Source of the DNA: Acidobacteriota bacterium
GTDB taxonomy: Bacteria; Acidobacteriota; Vicinamibacteria; Fen-336
Assembly: GCA_003223555.1 (NCBI GenBank)
Contig: QHVM01000082.1
Span: 123,756 to 163,761, forward strand
Reading direction: 5' to 3'
DNA: 40,006 nt
In this document: piece after piece, positions 1 through 6,981 of the stretch
Position numbering within the stretch: position 1 is the stretch's first letter
Layout: each line of letters opens with the position of its first letter
Position numbers and translations under genes: made by a program
Notes under the pieces: generated by a model
Told to the model about the DNA's origin: nothing
The model's input: the letters and a program-made list of their open reading frames with translations, nothing else
Database searches by the model: none

Positions 1-805
1 AGTAGTCGGGCTTGATCTTCAGCGCCTTGTCCACGTTCTCCAGGCCCTTGCCGGCGTACTGGTTCTTGGTCTCTTCCGAAAGGGTGGGGTCGCGGTACGC
101 CTTGTCCCAGTAGAAGCTGGCGATCTTCTGGTACCCGCTGGCGTCGTTGGGATCGAGCGAGGCGCACCGCTCCAGGGTCGCGATGGCCTGGTCGAACTTG
201 GACTTCCCGTTCCAGAGCGGCTTGTTGTAGAAGGCGGCCAGCGCCCCGCAGGCCTTGGGGTCGTTGGGGTTGGTCTCGGCGATCTTCTTGTAGAGGTCCT
301 CGGCCTCCTGGACCTTCCCGAACTTCTCGTCGAGGTTGGCCATCGCGTAGAGGTTCTTGGTGTCGTTGGGATTGTCGGCGACGAGCTGCTCGGCGTACTC
401 CTTCGCCTTGTCGAAGTCCTTGTAGGGGTCGTCGGAGTAGATGGCGGTCAGCGCGCCCAGCGTGTTGACCTTGACCTTCTTCAGGTTCGCCGAGCGGCCG
501 GAGTTGACGTCCAGCGATTTCTTGTAGGCCTCGATCGCCTTTTCGAGATGCTCGCGGTTGTCGGGGGTGTCCTTGCCGGGACGGAAGAGGGCCTGATGGG
601 AGCTGCCCAGGTAGAACCATGCCTCGGCGAAGCGGGGATCGAGGTTGACCGCCCGCTCGTAGTCGACGACCGCCCGCTTGAAGTTCTCCTCCTTGTAGTC
701 CTTGTTGCCGTCCTTCATCGCCGCCTTGGACTTCACCCGCGCGCAGCCGGAGGCGAAAAGGGGGACGAGGCCGGCAAAGACGAGCGCCTGCAGCCGGAGC
801 TTCAT
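1..805 (-). CDS. TPR-repeat lipoprotein (3' end beyond window)
   Basis: Open from an ATG at 805 down to base 1 with no stop, so the C-terminus lies outside the window; 268 codons are visible. The N-terminus is a short basic stretch, a hydrophobic core and FASGC, a plausible lipobox with Cys21, so it is probably an envelope-anchored lipoprotein. From about residue 38 it consists of tetratricopeptide-type helical pairs, with repeated phrases such as AVVDYERAVNLDPRFAEAW, LVADNPNDTKNLYAMANL and IAETNPNDPKACGALAAFY. TPR proteins are scaffolds for protein-protein contacts; the partner cannot be read from the sequence. GGGAG about 8 nt before the ATG supports this start. It diverges from rel and has its own promoter. 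Confidence 0.85.
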   Translation of the reverse strand, partial: MKLRLQALVFAGLVPLFASGCARVKSKAAMKDGNKDYKEENFKRAVVDYERAVNLDPRFAEAWFYLGSSHQALFRPGKDTPDNREHLEKAIEAYKKSLDVNSGRSANLKKVKVNTLGALTAIYSDDPYKDFDKAKEYAEQLVADNPNDTKNLYAMANLDEKFGKVQEAEDLYKKIAETNPNDPKACGALAAFYNKPLWNGKSKFDQAIATLERCASLDPNDASGYQKIASFYWDKAYRDPTLSEETKNQYAGKGLENVDKALKIKPDY

Positions 806-864
806 GAGCCGTCTCCCTGGAAAAGGTTGAGGGTAAAGGCCCTCAAGGCGAATCGAGGGAGGGG

Positions 865-894
865 ATTATGGCCCACGTCCGCGACGCAAGTCAA
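865..894 (-). promoter_or_regulatory. Sigma-70-type promoter of the TPR lipoprotein gene
   Basis: On the minus strand a -35 box TTGACT (889-894) and a -10 box CATAAT (865-870) are separated by 18 bp. Transcription would begin near 858, leaving a leader of about 50 nt before the ATG at 805. The leader contains a small GAGGG/CCCTC hairpin at about 828-843. Confidence 0.6.
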
Positions 895-1003
895 CCTCGC
901 GGCGCGCGCGGGCCGCTGCCTTGACGCTCCGCTGCCCGGCTCCTAAACTGATGATGCGACGCGCCGCCGCGCGGCGCGGCGGTGCTCTGCGCTCCCGCGG
1001 CCG

Positions 1004-3166
1004 ATGATCCGCTTCGAAGACATCTACGAGAACGTCCGGCAGCACCACCCGGGGGCGGACCTCGAGCTGCTCCGCAAGGCCTACATCTTCTCCGCCGTCG
1101 AGCACAAGGGACAGACGCGCGCTTCGGGCGAGCCGTACCTGGTGCATCCGCTGGAGGTGGCGGCCATCCTGGCCGAGATGCGCATGGACCCGGCGTGCGT
1201 GGCGGTGGGGCTGCTCCACGACGTGCTCGAGGACACGCTCACCGACCCGGAGCGCATCAAGGAGCACTTCGGCGACGACGTGCTGCACATCGTCGAGGGC
1301 GTGACCAAGATCAGCAAGATCCCCTTCTCCAGCTCCGAGGAGCGCCAGGCGGAGAATTTCCGCAAGCTGCTCCTGGCCATGGTCGACGACGTGCGGGTCA
1401 TCCTGGTCAAGCTCGCCGACCGCCTCCACAACATGCGCACCCTCCAGTACCTGCCCGCCGAGCGCCGGCAGCGCATCGCCCGCGAGACGATGGACATCTA
1501 CGCGCCGCTGGCCGGACGCCTGGGCATGAGCAAGATCAAGAACGAGCTGGAGGACCTCGCCTTCCAGTACCTGGAGCCCGAGAGCTACCAGGACCTCGCG
1601 GCCCAGGTCGAGGAGCGCCGGCGGGAGGCGATCGCCTTCATCGAGAAGATCAAGGGGGTGGTGGACGAGAAGCTCCACGGGGCGGGCATGCAGGCGGAGC
1701 TGGAGGGGCGCATCAAGCGGCTCTACTCCATCCACCAGAAGCTGCGGCGGCAGCGGATCGGCGTGGACCAGGTCTACGACTTCGTGGCCCTGCGGGTCAT
1801 CGTCCCCACCATCCCCGATTGCTACGCGGTGCTCGGGATCCTGCACAACCTCTGGCGGCCGGTGCCGGGGCGCATCAAGGACTTCATCGCCATGCCGCGA
1901 CCCAACGGCTACCAGGCCCTGCACACCTCCGTCATCGGCGACGAGGGCCATCCCTTCGAGGTCCAGATCCGCACCCTGGAGATGCACCGGGTGGCCGAGG
2001 AGGGCATCGCCGCCCACTGGAAGTACAAGGAGGGCCGGAGCGGCTTCGACAAGGACGACCAGGCCTTCGCCTGGCTCCGCCAGCTGCTGGAGTGGCAGCA
2101 GGAGGTCAAGGATCCCCACGAATTCCTGAATTCGCTGAAGCTGGACCTCTACCCGGAGGAGGTCTACTGCTTCACGCCCAAGGGGGAGGTCAAGACGCTG
2201 CCGCGGGGGGCGAGCCCGGTGGACTTCGCCTACGCCATCCACACCGAGATCGGCCACCAGTGCGTGGGGGCGCGGGTGAACGGGAAGATGGTCCCCCTCC
2301 GCTACAAGCTCAAGAACGGGGACATCGTGGAGATCCTCACCTCGCCCGGCCACCATCCCAGCCGCGACAACCTGGCCCTGGCCGTGACCAACAAGGCGCG
2401 GGCCAAGATCCGCCATTACCTGAACATCGCCGAGCGGCAGCAGGCGGTCGAGATCGGCCGCCGGCACTTCGAGCGCGAGCTGAAGCGCTACGACCTCACG
2501 CCGAAGAAGCTGGAGCCGGCCCGCCTGGAATCGCTGGCCCACGAGCTGGGGGTGGGGAGCCGGCCCGACGACCTCTTCACCGCCGTCGGCTACGGCAAGG
2601 TGTCGATGCGCCAGGTGCTCGCCCGCCTGTTGCCGGCCGAAAAGCTCGCCCCTCCCGAGCCCGAGAAGCCGCGGCCGCTCGCCGACGCGGTCAAGCGGCT
2701 GCTGCGGGTGGGGGAGGAGCGCATCAAGGTGCGGGGCACGGACGACCTGCTGATCTACCGGGCCAAGTGCTGCAACCCCATCATGGGCGAGCCGATCGTG
2801 GGCTACATCACCCGCGGCAAGGGAGTATCCGTCCATGCCCAGAGCTGCCCGAACGTCGTGAACCTGATGTACGACCCCGAGCGGCGCATCCCGGTCGAGT
2901 GGGAACAGGGATCCGAGGGGGCCTACGAGGTCCGGATCAACGTGGGCGTGGAGGACCGGCCCGGCCTGCTCGCCGCCATCACCACGATGCTGGCGGGCAT
3001 GAACACCGACATCCGCGACGCCGACGTGCGGACCTTCGACGACCAGACGGCCTCCATCGAGCTGACCCTGCGCATCCAGGATCTCAAGCACCTGGAGAAG
3101 GTCGTCAAGTCCATCCGCGGCGTGAGCGGCGTCATCGAGGTCGAGCGCCACAGCGTGGCCCGCTAG
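1004..3166 (+). CDS. relA: Bifunctional (p)ppGpp synthetase/hydrolase (RelA/SpoT family)
   Basis: A full-length long RSH protein of 720 aa that makes and degrades the stringent-response alarmone (p)ppGpp in the cytoplasm. In order: an HD hydrolase domain (about residues 25-180) with His48, His72-Asp73 and Asp139/Asn143 in the expected contexts (LVHPLEVAA, LLHDVLEDT, LADRLHNM); a synthetase domain (about 235-345) with IKDFIAMPRPNGYQALHT and EVQIRTLEMHRVAEEG; a TGS domain (about 380-445); a Cys-rich zinc-finger/RIS region around residue 587 (AKCCNP); and a C-terminal ACT domain (about 641-720). The intact HD residues indicate that hydrolase activity is retained, so this is probably the main RSH enzyme. 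The ATG at 1004 gives the standard N-terminus; no strong ribosome-binding site is visible. Long ORFs in other frames here are shadows. Confidence 0.95.
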   Translation: MIRFEDIYENVRQHHPGADLELLRKAYIFSAVEHKGQTRASGEPYLVHPLEVAAILAEMRMDPACVAVGLLHDVLEDTLTDPERIKEHFGDDVLHIVEGVTKISKIPFSSSEERQAENFRKLLLAMVDDVRVILVKLADRLHNMRTLQYLPAERRQRIARETMDIYAPLAGRLGMSKIKNELEDLAFQYLEPESYQDLAAQVEERRREAIAFIEKIKGVVDEKLHGAGMQAELEGRIKRLYSIHQKLRRQRIGVDQVYDFVALRVIVPTIPDCYAVLGILHNLWRPVPGRIKDFIAMPRPNGYQALHTSVIGDEGHPFEVQIRTLEMHRVAEEGIAAHWKYKEGRSGFDKDDQAFAWLRQLLEWQQEVKDPHEFLNSLKLDLYPEEVYCFTPKGEVKTLPRGASPVDFAYAIHTEIGHQCVGARVNGKMVPLRYKLKNGDIVEILTSPGHHPSRDNLALAVTNKARAKIRHYLNIAERQQAVEIGRRHFERELKRYDLTPKKLEPARLESLAHELGVGSRPDDLFTAVGYGKVSMRQVLARLLPAEKLAPPEPEKPRPLADAVKRLLRVGEERIKVRGTDDLLIYRAKCCNPIMGEPIVGYITRGKGVSVHAQSCPNVVNLMYDPERRIPVEWEQGSEGAYEVRINVGVEDRPGLLAAITTMLAGMNTDIRDADVRTFDDQTASIELTLRIQDLKHLEKVVKSIRGVSGVIEVERHSVAR

Positions 3167-3314
3167 CGCGGGCCCTTGATGTTGAGCCCGTCTTGCCAGT
3201 AGGCTTGGGATGCCAATTGCCACGGCGGCGAGCCTAGCGGGATTCACTCCCGCGCAGCGAGCGGGGGTCCGGGGGGCACCGCTGGCGCCCCCGCGTCAAT
3301 AAGGAGGATCAACT

Positions 3315-3695
3315 TTGCCCAAGAAGCACGTGGCCACGAAACACGCCCCCACTCCCATCGGTCCCTACTCGCAGGGCGTGATCGCCGGTGGCCTGCTTTT
3401 CGTCTCCGGCCAGATCCCCATCGATCCCTCCACCGAGAAGCTGGTGGAGGGCGACATCACGGTCCAGACCGAGCAGGTCCTCAAGAACGTCCTCGCCGTC
3501 CTCAAGGAGGCGAAGATGGGACCGGAGAACGTGGTCAAGGCAACCGTCTTCCTCGCCGACCTGACCGACTTCCCGCAGATGAACGACGTCTACGGCAAGT
3601 ACCTGGGGAAGGAGCCGCCCGCCCGCTCGACCATCCAGGCCGCCGCCCTGCCCCGCGGGGTCAAGATCGAGATCGACGTCATCGCTGCGTTTTGA
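3315..3695 (+). CDS. ridA: RidA family enamine/imine deaminase
   Basis: A 126-aa protein of the RidA/YjgF/UK114 family, cytosolic trimers that hydrolyse reactive 2-aminoacrylate and related imines released by PLP enzymes. Family signatures are visible: the N-terminal APTPIGPYSQGV, the central GQIPIDP, and the C-terminal PARSTIQAAALPRGVKIEID, which contains the substrate-binding Arg. The length is typical. The start is TTG at 3315, fixed by AAGGAGG at 3301-3307 with 7 nt spacing; no ATG would give the conserved N-terminus. It lies 148 nt after relA on the same strand. That gap holds a GC-rich segment that can form a hairpin (3261-3267 with 3288-3294), so cotranscription is uncertain. Confidence 0.93.
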   Translation: MPKKHVATKHAPTPIGPYSQGVIAGGLLFVSGQIPIDPSTEKLVEGDITVQTEQVLKNVLAVLKEAKMGPENVVKATVFLADLTDFPQMNDVYGKYLGKEPPARSTIQAAALPRGVKIEIDVIAAF

Positions 3696-3734
3696 TTCCG
3701 AATGCGGCGCGCTCCGCTCCGCGCCAGCCGTTAT

Positions 3735-3771
3735 CGACAGAGGAAACGCTCCGCTGCGCGCGCCGAACGCT
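3735..3771 (-). repeat. Dispersed intergenic repeat, copy 1
   Basis: Read on the minus strand, this 37-nt stretch matches 21963-21999 at 34 of 37 positions by eye, with only transitions as differences. It lies between ridA and rpmB, outside any gene. It is GC-rich and could be a REP-like element. Confidence 0.6.
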
Positions 3772-3812
3772 GGCGCCGGGAGAATTGTCCCAGCTTCCTG
3801 TAGAGGGTCTGT

Positions 3813-3849
3813 TCTCTGCGGCCTCTGCGCGCTCTCTGCGGCCTCTGCG
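3813..3849 (+). repeat. 17-nt tandem direct repeat, two copies
   Basis: TCTCTGCGGCCTCTGCG occurs at 3813-3829 and again at 3833-3849, a 20-nt period, and each copy is itself built of CTCTGCG units. It sits immediately downstream of the bL28 stop codon, in the convergent gap between ridA and rpmB. Function is unknown. Confidence 0.7.
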
Positions 3850-3861
3850 TTAATTAAAAGG

Positions 3862-4083
3862 TTACGCCGCGGAAGGGGCGAGCTTGCGGGCGGGGGCCGG
3901 CTTGGCCACCTTGCCCGAGCGCAGGCAGCGCGTGCACACGCGCAGGCGCCGCTGCACGCCGTTCTGGACCGCGCGCACCCGGCGGAGGTTGGGGTTGAAG
4001 CGCCGGTGGGTCACGTTGTGGGCGTGGCTGATCCGGTTGCCGGACTGGGGGCCCTTCCCGCAGACGTCGCACCGCTGTGCCAT
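3862..4083 (-). CDS. rpmB: Large ribosomal subunit protein bL28
   Basis: A 73-aa basic protein of the 50S subunit. It begins MAQRCDVCGKGPQSGNRISH and carries THRRFNPNLRRVR, the hallmark of bL28. It is the zinc-ribbon (C+) form, with CDVC near the N-terminus and CTRC near residue 50. An in-frame ATG lies 6 nt further upstream at 4089, but GGGAGG directly abuts that codon and is correctly spaced (6 nt) for the ATG at 4083, so 4083 is the likely start. A near-consensus promoter lies just upstream. It is convergent with ridA and divergent from the GTPase gene. Confidence 0.95.
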   Translation of the reverse strand: MAQRCDVCGKGPQSGNRISHAHNVTHRRFNPNLRRVRAVQNGVQRRLRVCTRCLRSGKVAKPAPARKLAPSAA

Positions 4084-4124
4084 GAGCATCCTCCCGGGCC
4101 CGTCGGACCTCGCCCGAAACCGCG

Positions 4125-4154
4125 ATTATAGCGGCCGGCGACGGATGACGTCAA
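4125..4154 (-). promoter_or_regulatory. Near-consensus promoter of rpmB
   Basis: The minus strand reads TTGACG (4149-4154), 18 bp, then a perfect TATAAT (4125-4130). Transcription would begin near 4118, about 35 nt before the rpmB start. It is the strongest promoter in the window, as expected for a ribosomal protein gene. Confidence 0.75.
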
Positions 4155-4187
4155 CGCGGGCGCGCCTCCGCCGGAGGGCTCCGCATT

Positions 4188-4196
4188 TGCTATGAT
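4188..4196 (+). promoter_or_regulatory. Extended -10 promoter of the MglA-like gene
   Basis: TGCTATGAT at 4188-4196 is an extended -10 element (TGn plus TATGAT) with no recognisable -35. Initiation would fall at about 4203, 1-2 nt before the ATG at 4205, so the transcript may be leaderless. Confidence 0.4.
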
Positions 4197-4204
4197 CGGC
4201 CACC

Positions 4205-5920
4205 ATGGTCCAGTTCAACTTTGCGGAACGGACCATCAAGGCCAAGGTGGTCTACTACGGGCCCGCGCAGTCGGGCAAGACCACCAACCTCGAGCACATC
4301 CATCGCCTCACCGACCCCGCCGGCAACAACCGTTTGATCTCCCTCAACACCGCCCAGGACCGGACGCTCTTCTTCGACCTGCTTCCCTTCAGCCTGGGGG
4401 CGATCTCGGGTTACGACTTCAAGGTCCAGCTCTACACCGTTCCCGGCCAGGTCCAGTACAACGCCACCCGGCGCGTGGTGCTGGCCGGAGCGGACGCGGT
4501 GGTGTTCGTGGCCGACTCGCGCCGGTCGCTGCTCAAGGAGAACGTCGCCGCCTTCGAGAACATGAAGGTGAACCTCCTCGCCAACCGCCTCGTCCCCGAG
4601 AAGCTGCCCCTCGTGCTCCAGTACAACAAGCAGGACCTGCCCGACCTGCTCTCGACGGCCGAGCTGGGAAAGGCGCTGAACACCTGGAACCGGCGGGCCT
4701 TTCCCGCCGTCGCCTCCCGCGGCGAGGGGGTCATGGAGACCTTCGTCGCCGTCGTACAGGAGATGCTCACCGCGATCGCGGTGAAGTACAACCTCAAGGA
4801 GAAGGGACTGGACCCCGCGGCGGTGCCGGAGACGGTGGCGGAGGCCTTCGCGGCCGTCTTGCGCCGGGCGGGTGGAGGGGCGCCCGGCCGCGCGCCCGAC
4901 GAGACGCCCGCCGCTCCGGCGCGGATCGTGGTCGCGGCCTCGGCGGAGGCGCCGCCGGCCGCGCCCTCCCCGGCGTCGGCCGAGGGTGGAGTGGTGTCCG
5001 AGGAGCTGCTCCACCGCTCGATCCGCTCCAATGTAGAGCTGGCGGAGGCCCTGGCCGGGCTGGTGCGGGAGATGAACCTCGGCCTGGCGTCCATTCTTGC
5101 CCAGCTCGACCGGCTCTCCGCCGAGGGGGGCGGGCCGGCCCGGGCGGCCGTCGAAACGATCCGGTCGGACGCGTCGCGGCTGAGGCGGCTGGTGGAGGGC
5201 CTGGCCACCGCCGACGCCGCGTCCCCGGCCGCCGCCTCGGGCGCCTCCGCCCCGCCTGCCCCGGTCCCCGGCGATCTCGACGCGCTCGTCCGCAGCACCC
5301 TCGCCCTGCACCGGGCGCCCCTCGACGCACGCGGCGTCAACGTGCAGTCCCGCATCCCCCCCGGCACCGCGCTGCCCCGCGGAGGGACCGAAGAGCTGCA
5401 GCGTACGCTGGGGGGCCTCATCTCCGCCCTCGGCGACATCGTGCCCGCCCGCTCGTCCGTCGCCCTGCGCTGCGAGCGGAAGCCGGTCCTGCTCCGCGGG
5501 GCAGAGGGCGAGGTGAAGCGGGACTTCCTCATGCTCGCCCTCGCGCACGACGGCGCGCTCGGCCCCGACGACCAGCAGCGCATCGCCGCCGGCAGCGATC
5601 CCGGCCCCTTCGGCGACGCGGTGCGGCACATCCGCGACCTGGGCGGCTTCGTACGCTTCGCGCCCCTTCCCGGGGGCGGCCTCGAGACACGCGTCTTCCT
5701 GCCGGCCTCTTGCGGAGCGTCATCCTTGCCTTCGTCTTGTCGCTCGCTCCCGCCTCCGGGCGGGCGGCGGGCTTCGCCTTGTTCGAGCATGGCGGCCAGG
5801 GCATGGGCTTCGCGGGGGCCTTCACCGCCCAGGCCTCCGACCCCTCGGCCATCTTCCACAACCCGGCCGGCATCGCCTTCCTCCGGCGCAAGCAGGTCTA
5901 CCTCGGCGGCACGGCGGTGA
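4205..5920 (+). CDS. MglA-like GTPase fused to a degenerate histidine-kinase-like module
   Basis: Residues 1-195 are an MglA-type small GTPase of the kind that controls polarity and motility in gliding bacteria: P-loop GPAQSGKTT (19-27), TVPGQ in place of the usual DTAGQ in G3, and NKQD in G4. An Ala/Pro-rich linker follows. Residues about 260-335 then resemble a dimerisation/HisKA helical pair, and about 345-505 resemble an ATPase-like lid ending in GGGLETRVFLPA. The phospho-acceptor His is absent (MNLGLASILAQLD is where HELRTPL would be), so a catalytically dead sensor or dimerisation module is inferred. The last 70 codons are Ser/Pro/Arg-rich and overlap the signal peptide and N-terminus of the next gene by 211 nt; that tail may not be genuine. 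The GTPase call is firm; the kinase-like module is less certain. Confidence 0.85.
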   Translation: MVQFNFAERTIKAKVVYYGPAQSGKTTNLEHIHRLTDPAGNNRLISLNTAQDRTLFFDLLPFSLGAISGYDFKVQLYTVPGQVQYNATRRVVLAGADAVVFVADSRRSLLKENVAAFENMKVNLLANRLVPEKLPLVLQYNKQDLPDLLSTAELGKALNTWNRRAFPAVASRGEGVMETFVAVVQEMLTAIAVKYNLKEKGLDPAAVPETVAEAFAAVLRRAGGGAPGRAPDETPAAPARIVVAASAEAPPAAPSPASAEGGVVSEELLHRSIRSNVELAEALAGLVREMNLGLASILAQLDRLSAEGGGPARAAVETIRSDASRLRRLVEGLATADAASPAAASGASAPPAPVPGDLDALVRSTLALHRAPLDARGVNVQSRIPPGTALPRGGTEELQRTLGGLISALGDIVPARSSVALRCERKPVLLRGAEGEVKRDFLMLALAHDGALGPDDQQRIAAGSDPGPFGDAVRHIRDLGGFVRFAPLPGGGLETRVFLPASCGASSLPSSCRSLPPPGGRRASPCSSMAARAWASRGPSPPRPPTPRPSSTTRPASPSSGASRSTSAARR

Positions 5921-6981
5921 TGCCGACGTGGCGCTTCGAGGGCGCGAGCCCGTTCCCGGGCGCGGGCGTGAGCGAGCACGACTCCGTCTCGGTGCTGCTG
6001 CCGCCGGCCGCCTACTACACGCAGCCGTTCAGCCCCCGGGTGGCCTTCGGGATCGGGGTGAACGTGCCCTTCGGGCTGAAGACGGAGTGGGCCGAGCCCG
6101 ACCGCTTCAGCGGGCGGTACATCTCGCAGAAGGCCGCCCTCGGCGGCTTCGCCGTGAACCCGACCGTGGCCTTCAAGCTCGCCGACCGCCTGGCGGTGGG
6201 CGCGGGGCTCGACGTGCGCTTCTCGAAAGTGACCCTCGAGCGGCGCATCCCCGTGATCAATCCCTTCACGCTCAAGCCGGTGGACGCGGCCGCCGAGCGG
6301 ATGGAGGCCGGCACCGACACCGGCATCGGCTTCGACGCGGGGGTGCTGGCCAAGGTCAGCGAGGAGCTGTCGATCGGCGTCAGCTACCGGCACCGGGTGA
6401 AGGTCGACTACGAGGGGACGGCGTCGTTCGCGCCGATCTCCACCGGCAACGCCCAGCTCGACGCGCGGGTGGCGGGCGCGCTGCCGGCGGGCAGCCTGCC
6501 CCTGCGCTCCTCGATCACCTTCCCCGCCTTCGCCTCCGGCGGCCTGGCCTACCATCGCGGCGACTGGGTGCTCGAGGCGGACGTCGACTGGTACCGGTGG
6601 TCGGCCTTCCAGTCGATCCCGGTCACCTTCCCGGACCGCACGGATCTCTCGGGGGCGATCACCGAGGACTACCGCGATTCCTTCCAGTACCGTCTGGGCG
6701 CCGAGCGCACGCTGAACGACACGTGGACCGTGCGCGGCGGCTACTTCTGGGACGAGACCCCGGCCCCGCCGGCCAGCCTCTCCCCGCTGCTGCCCGACGC
6801 CGACCGCAACGGGTTCTGCCTGGGCGCGTCGTGGCGGTCGGGATCGCTCAGCGTCGACGCCGCGAGCTGGCTCGTGCTCGCCCGCGACCGCTCGACGGCG
6901 GGGCTGAACCGCGACGGCTTCGAAGGCACCTACAAGAGCCGCGCCTTCACGGTCGGGATCTTCATCGGCTACGCGTTCTAG
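5710..6981 (+). CDS. FadL/OmpP1-family outer membrane transport protein
   Basis: A predicted 423-aa outer-membrane beta-barrel of the FadL family, which moves long-chain fatty acids and other hydrophobic compounds across the outer membrane. TTG at 5710 gives a short signal peptide (MRSVILAFVLSLAPASGRAA). The FadL hallmark follows: GFALFEHGGQGMGFAGAFTA, then DPSAIFHNPAGIAFL, the NPA segment at the N-terminal hatch. Other family features are FGIGVNVPFGLKTEW, alternating beta-strand patterns, and a C-terminal GIFIGYAF ending in Phe. The next in-frame ATG would remove the signal peptide, so TTG 5710 is preferred despite the 211-nt overlap with the GTPase ORF. The downstream SGNH hydrolase suggests a lipid-hydrolysis/uptake pair, which is inference. 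Confidence 0.88.
   Translation: MRSVILAFVLSLAPASGRAAGFALFEHGGQGMGFAGAFTAQASDPSAIFHNPAGIAFLRRKQVYLGGTAVMPTWRFEGASPFPGAGVSEHDSVSVLLPPAAYYTQPFSPRVAFGIGVNVPFGLKTEWAEPDRFSGRYISQKAALGGFAVNPTVAFKLADRLAVGAGLDVRFSKVTLERRIPVINPFTLKPVDAAAERMEAGTDTGIGFDAGVLAKVSEELSIGVSYRHRVKVDYEGTASFAPISTGNAQLDARVAGALPAGSLPLRSSITFPAFASGGLAYHRGDWVLEADVDWYRWSAFQSIPVTFPDRTDLSGAITEDYRDSFQYRLGAERTLNDTWTVRGGYFWDETPAPPASLSPLLPDADRNGFCLGASWRSGSLSVDAASWLVLARDRSTAGLNRDGFEGTYKSRAFTVGIFIGYAF

Noticed and set aside
866-3247. 793-codon minus-strand ORF opposite relA
   Set aside because: It is a GC-driven shadow: its His/Asp/Gln/Val/Leu-rich composition has no family motif, and relA on the other strand has every expected domain.
3261-3294. 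Hairpin before ridA as a terminator or riboswitch
   Set aside because: The GC-rich arms can pair in two ways, but there is no T-run and no recognisable aptamer.
3813-3849. Possible CRISPR-like array
   Set aside because: Only two copies with a 3-nt spacer and no cas genes; it is a simple direct repeat.
4192-5709. Upstream in-frame extension of the FadL ORF (total 929 codons)
   Set aside because: The extension lies out of frame inside the GTPase gene, is Arg/Pro-rich, and would bury the FadL signal peptide.
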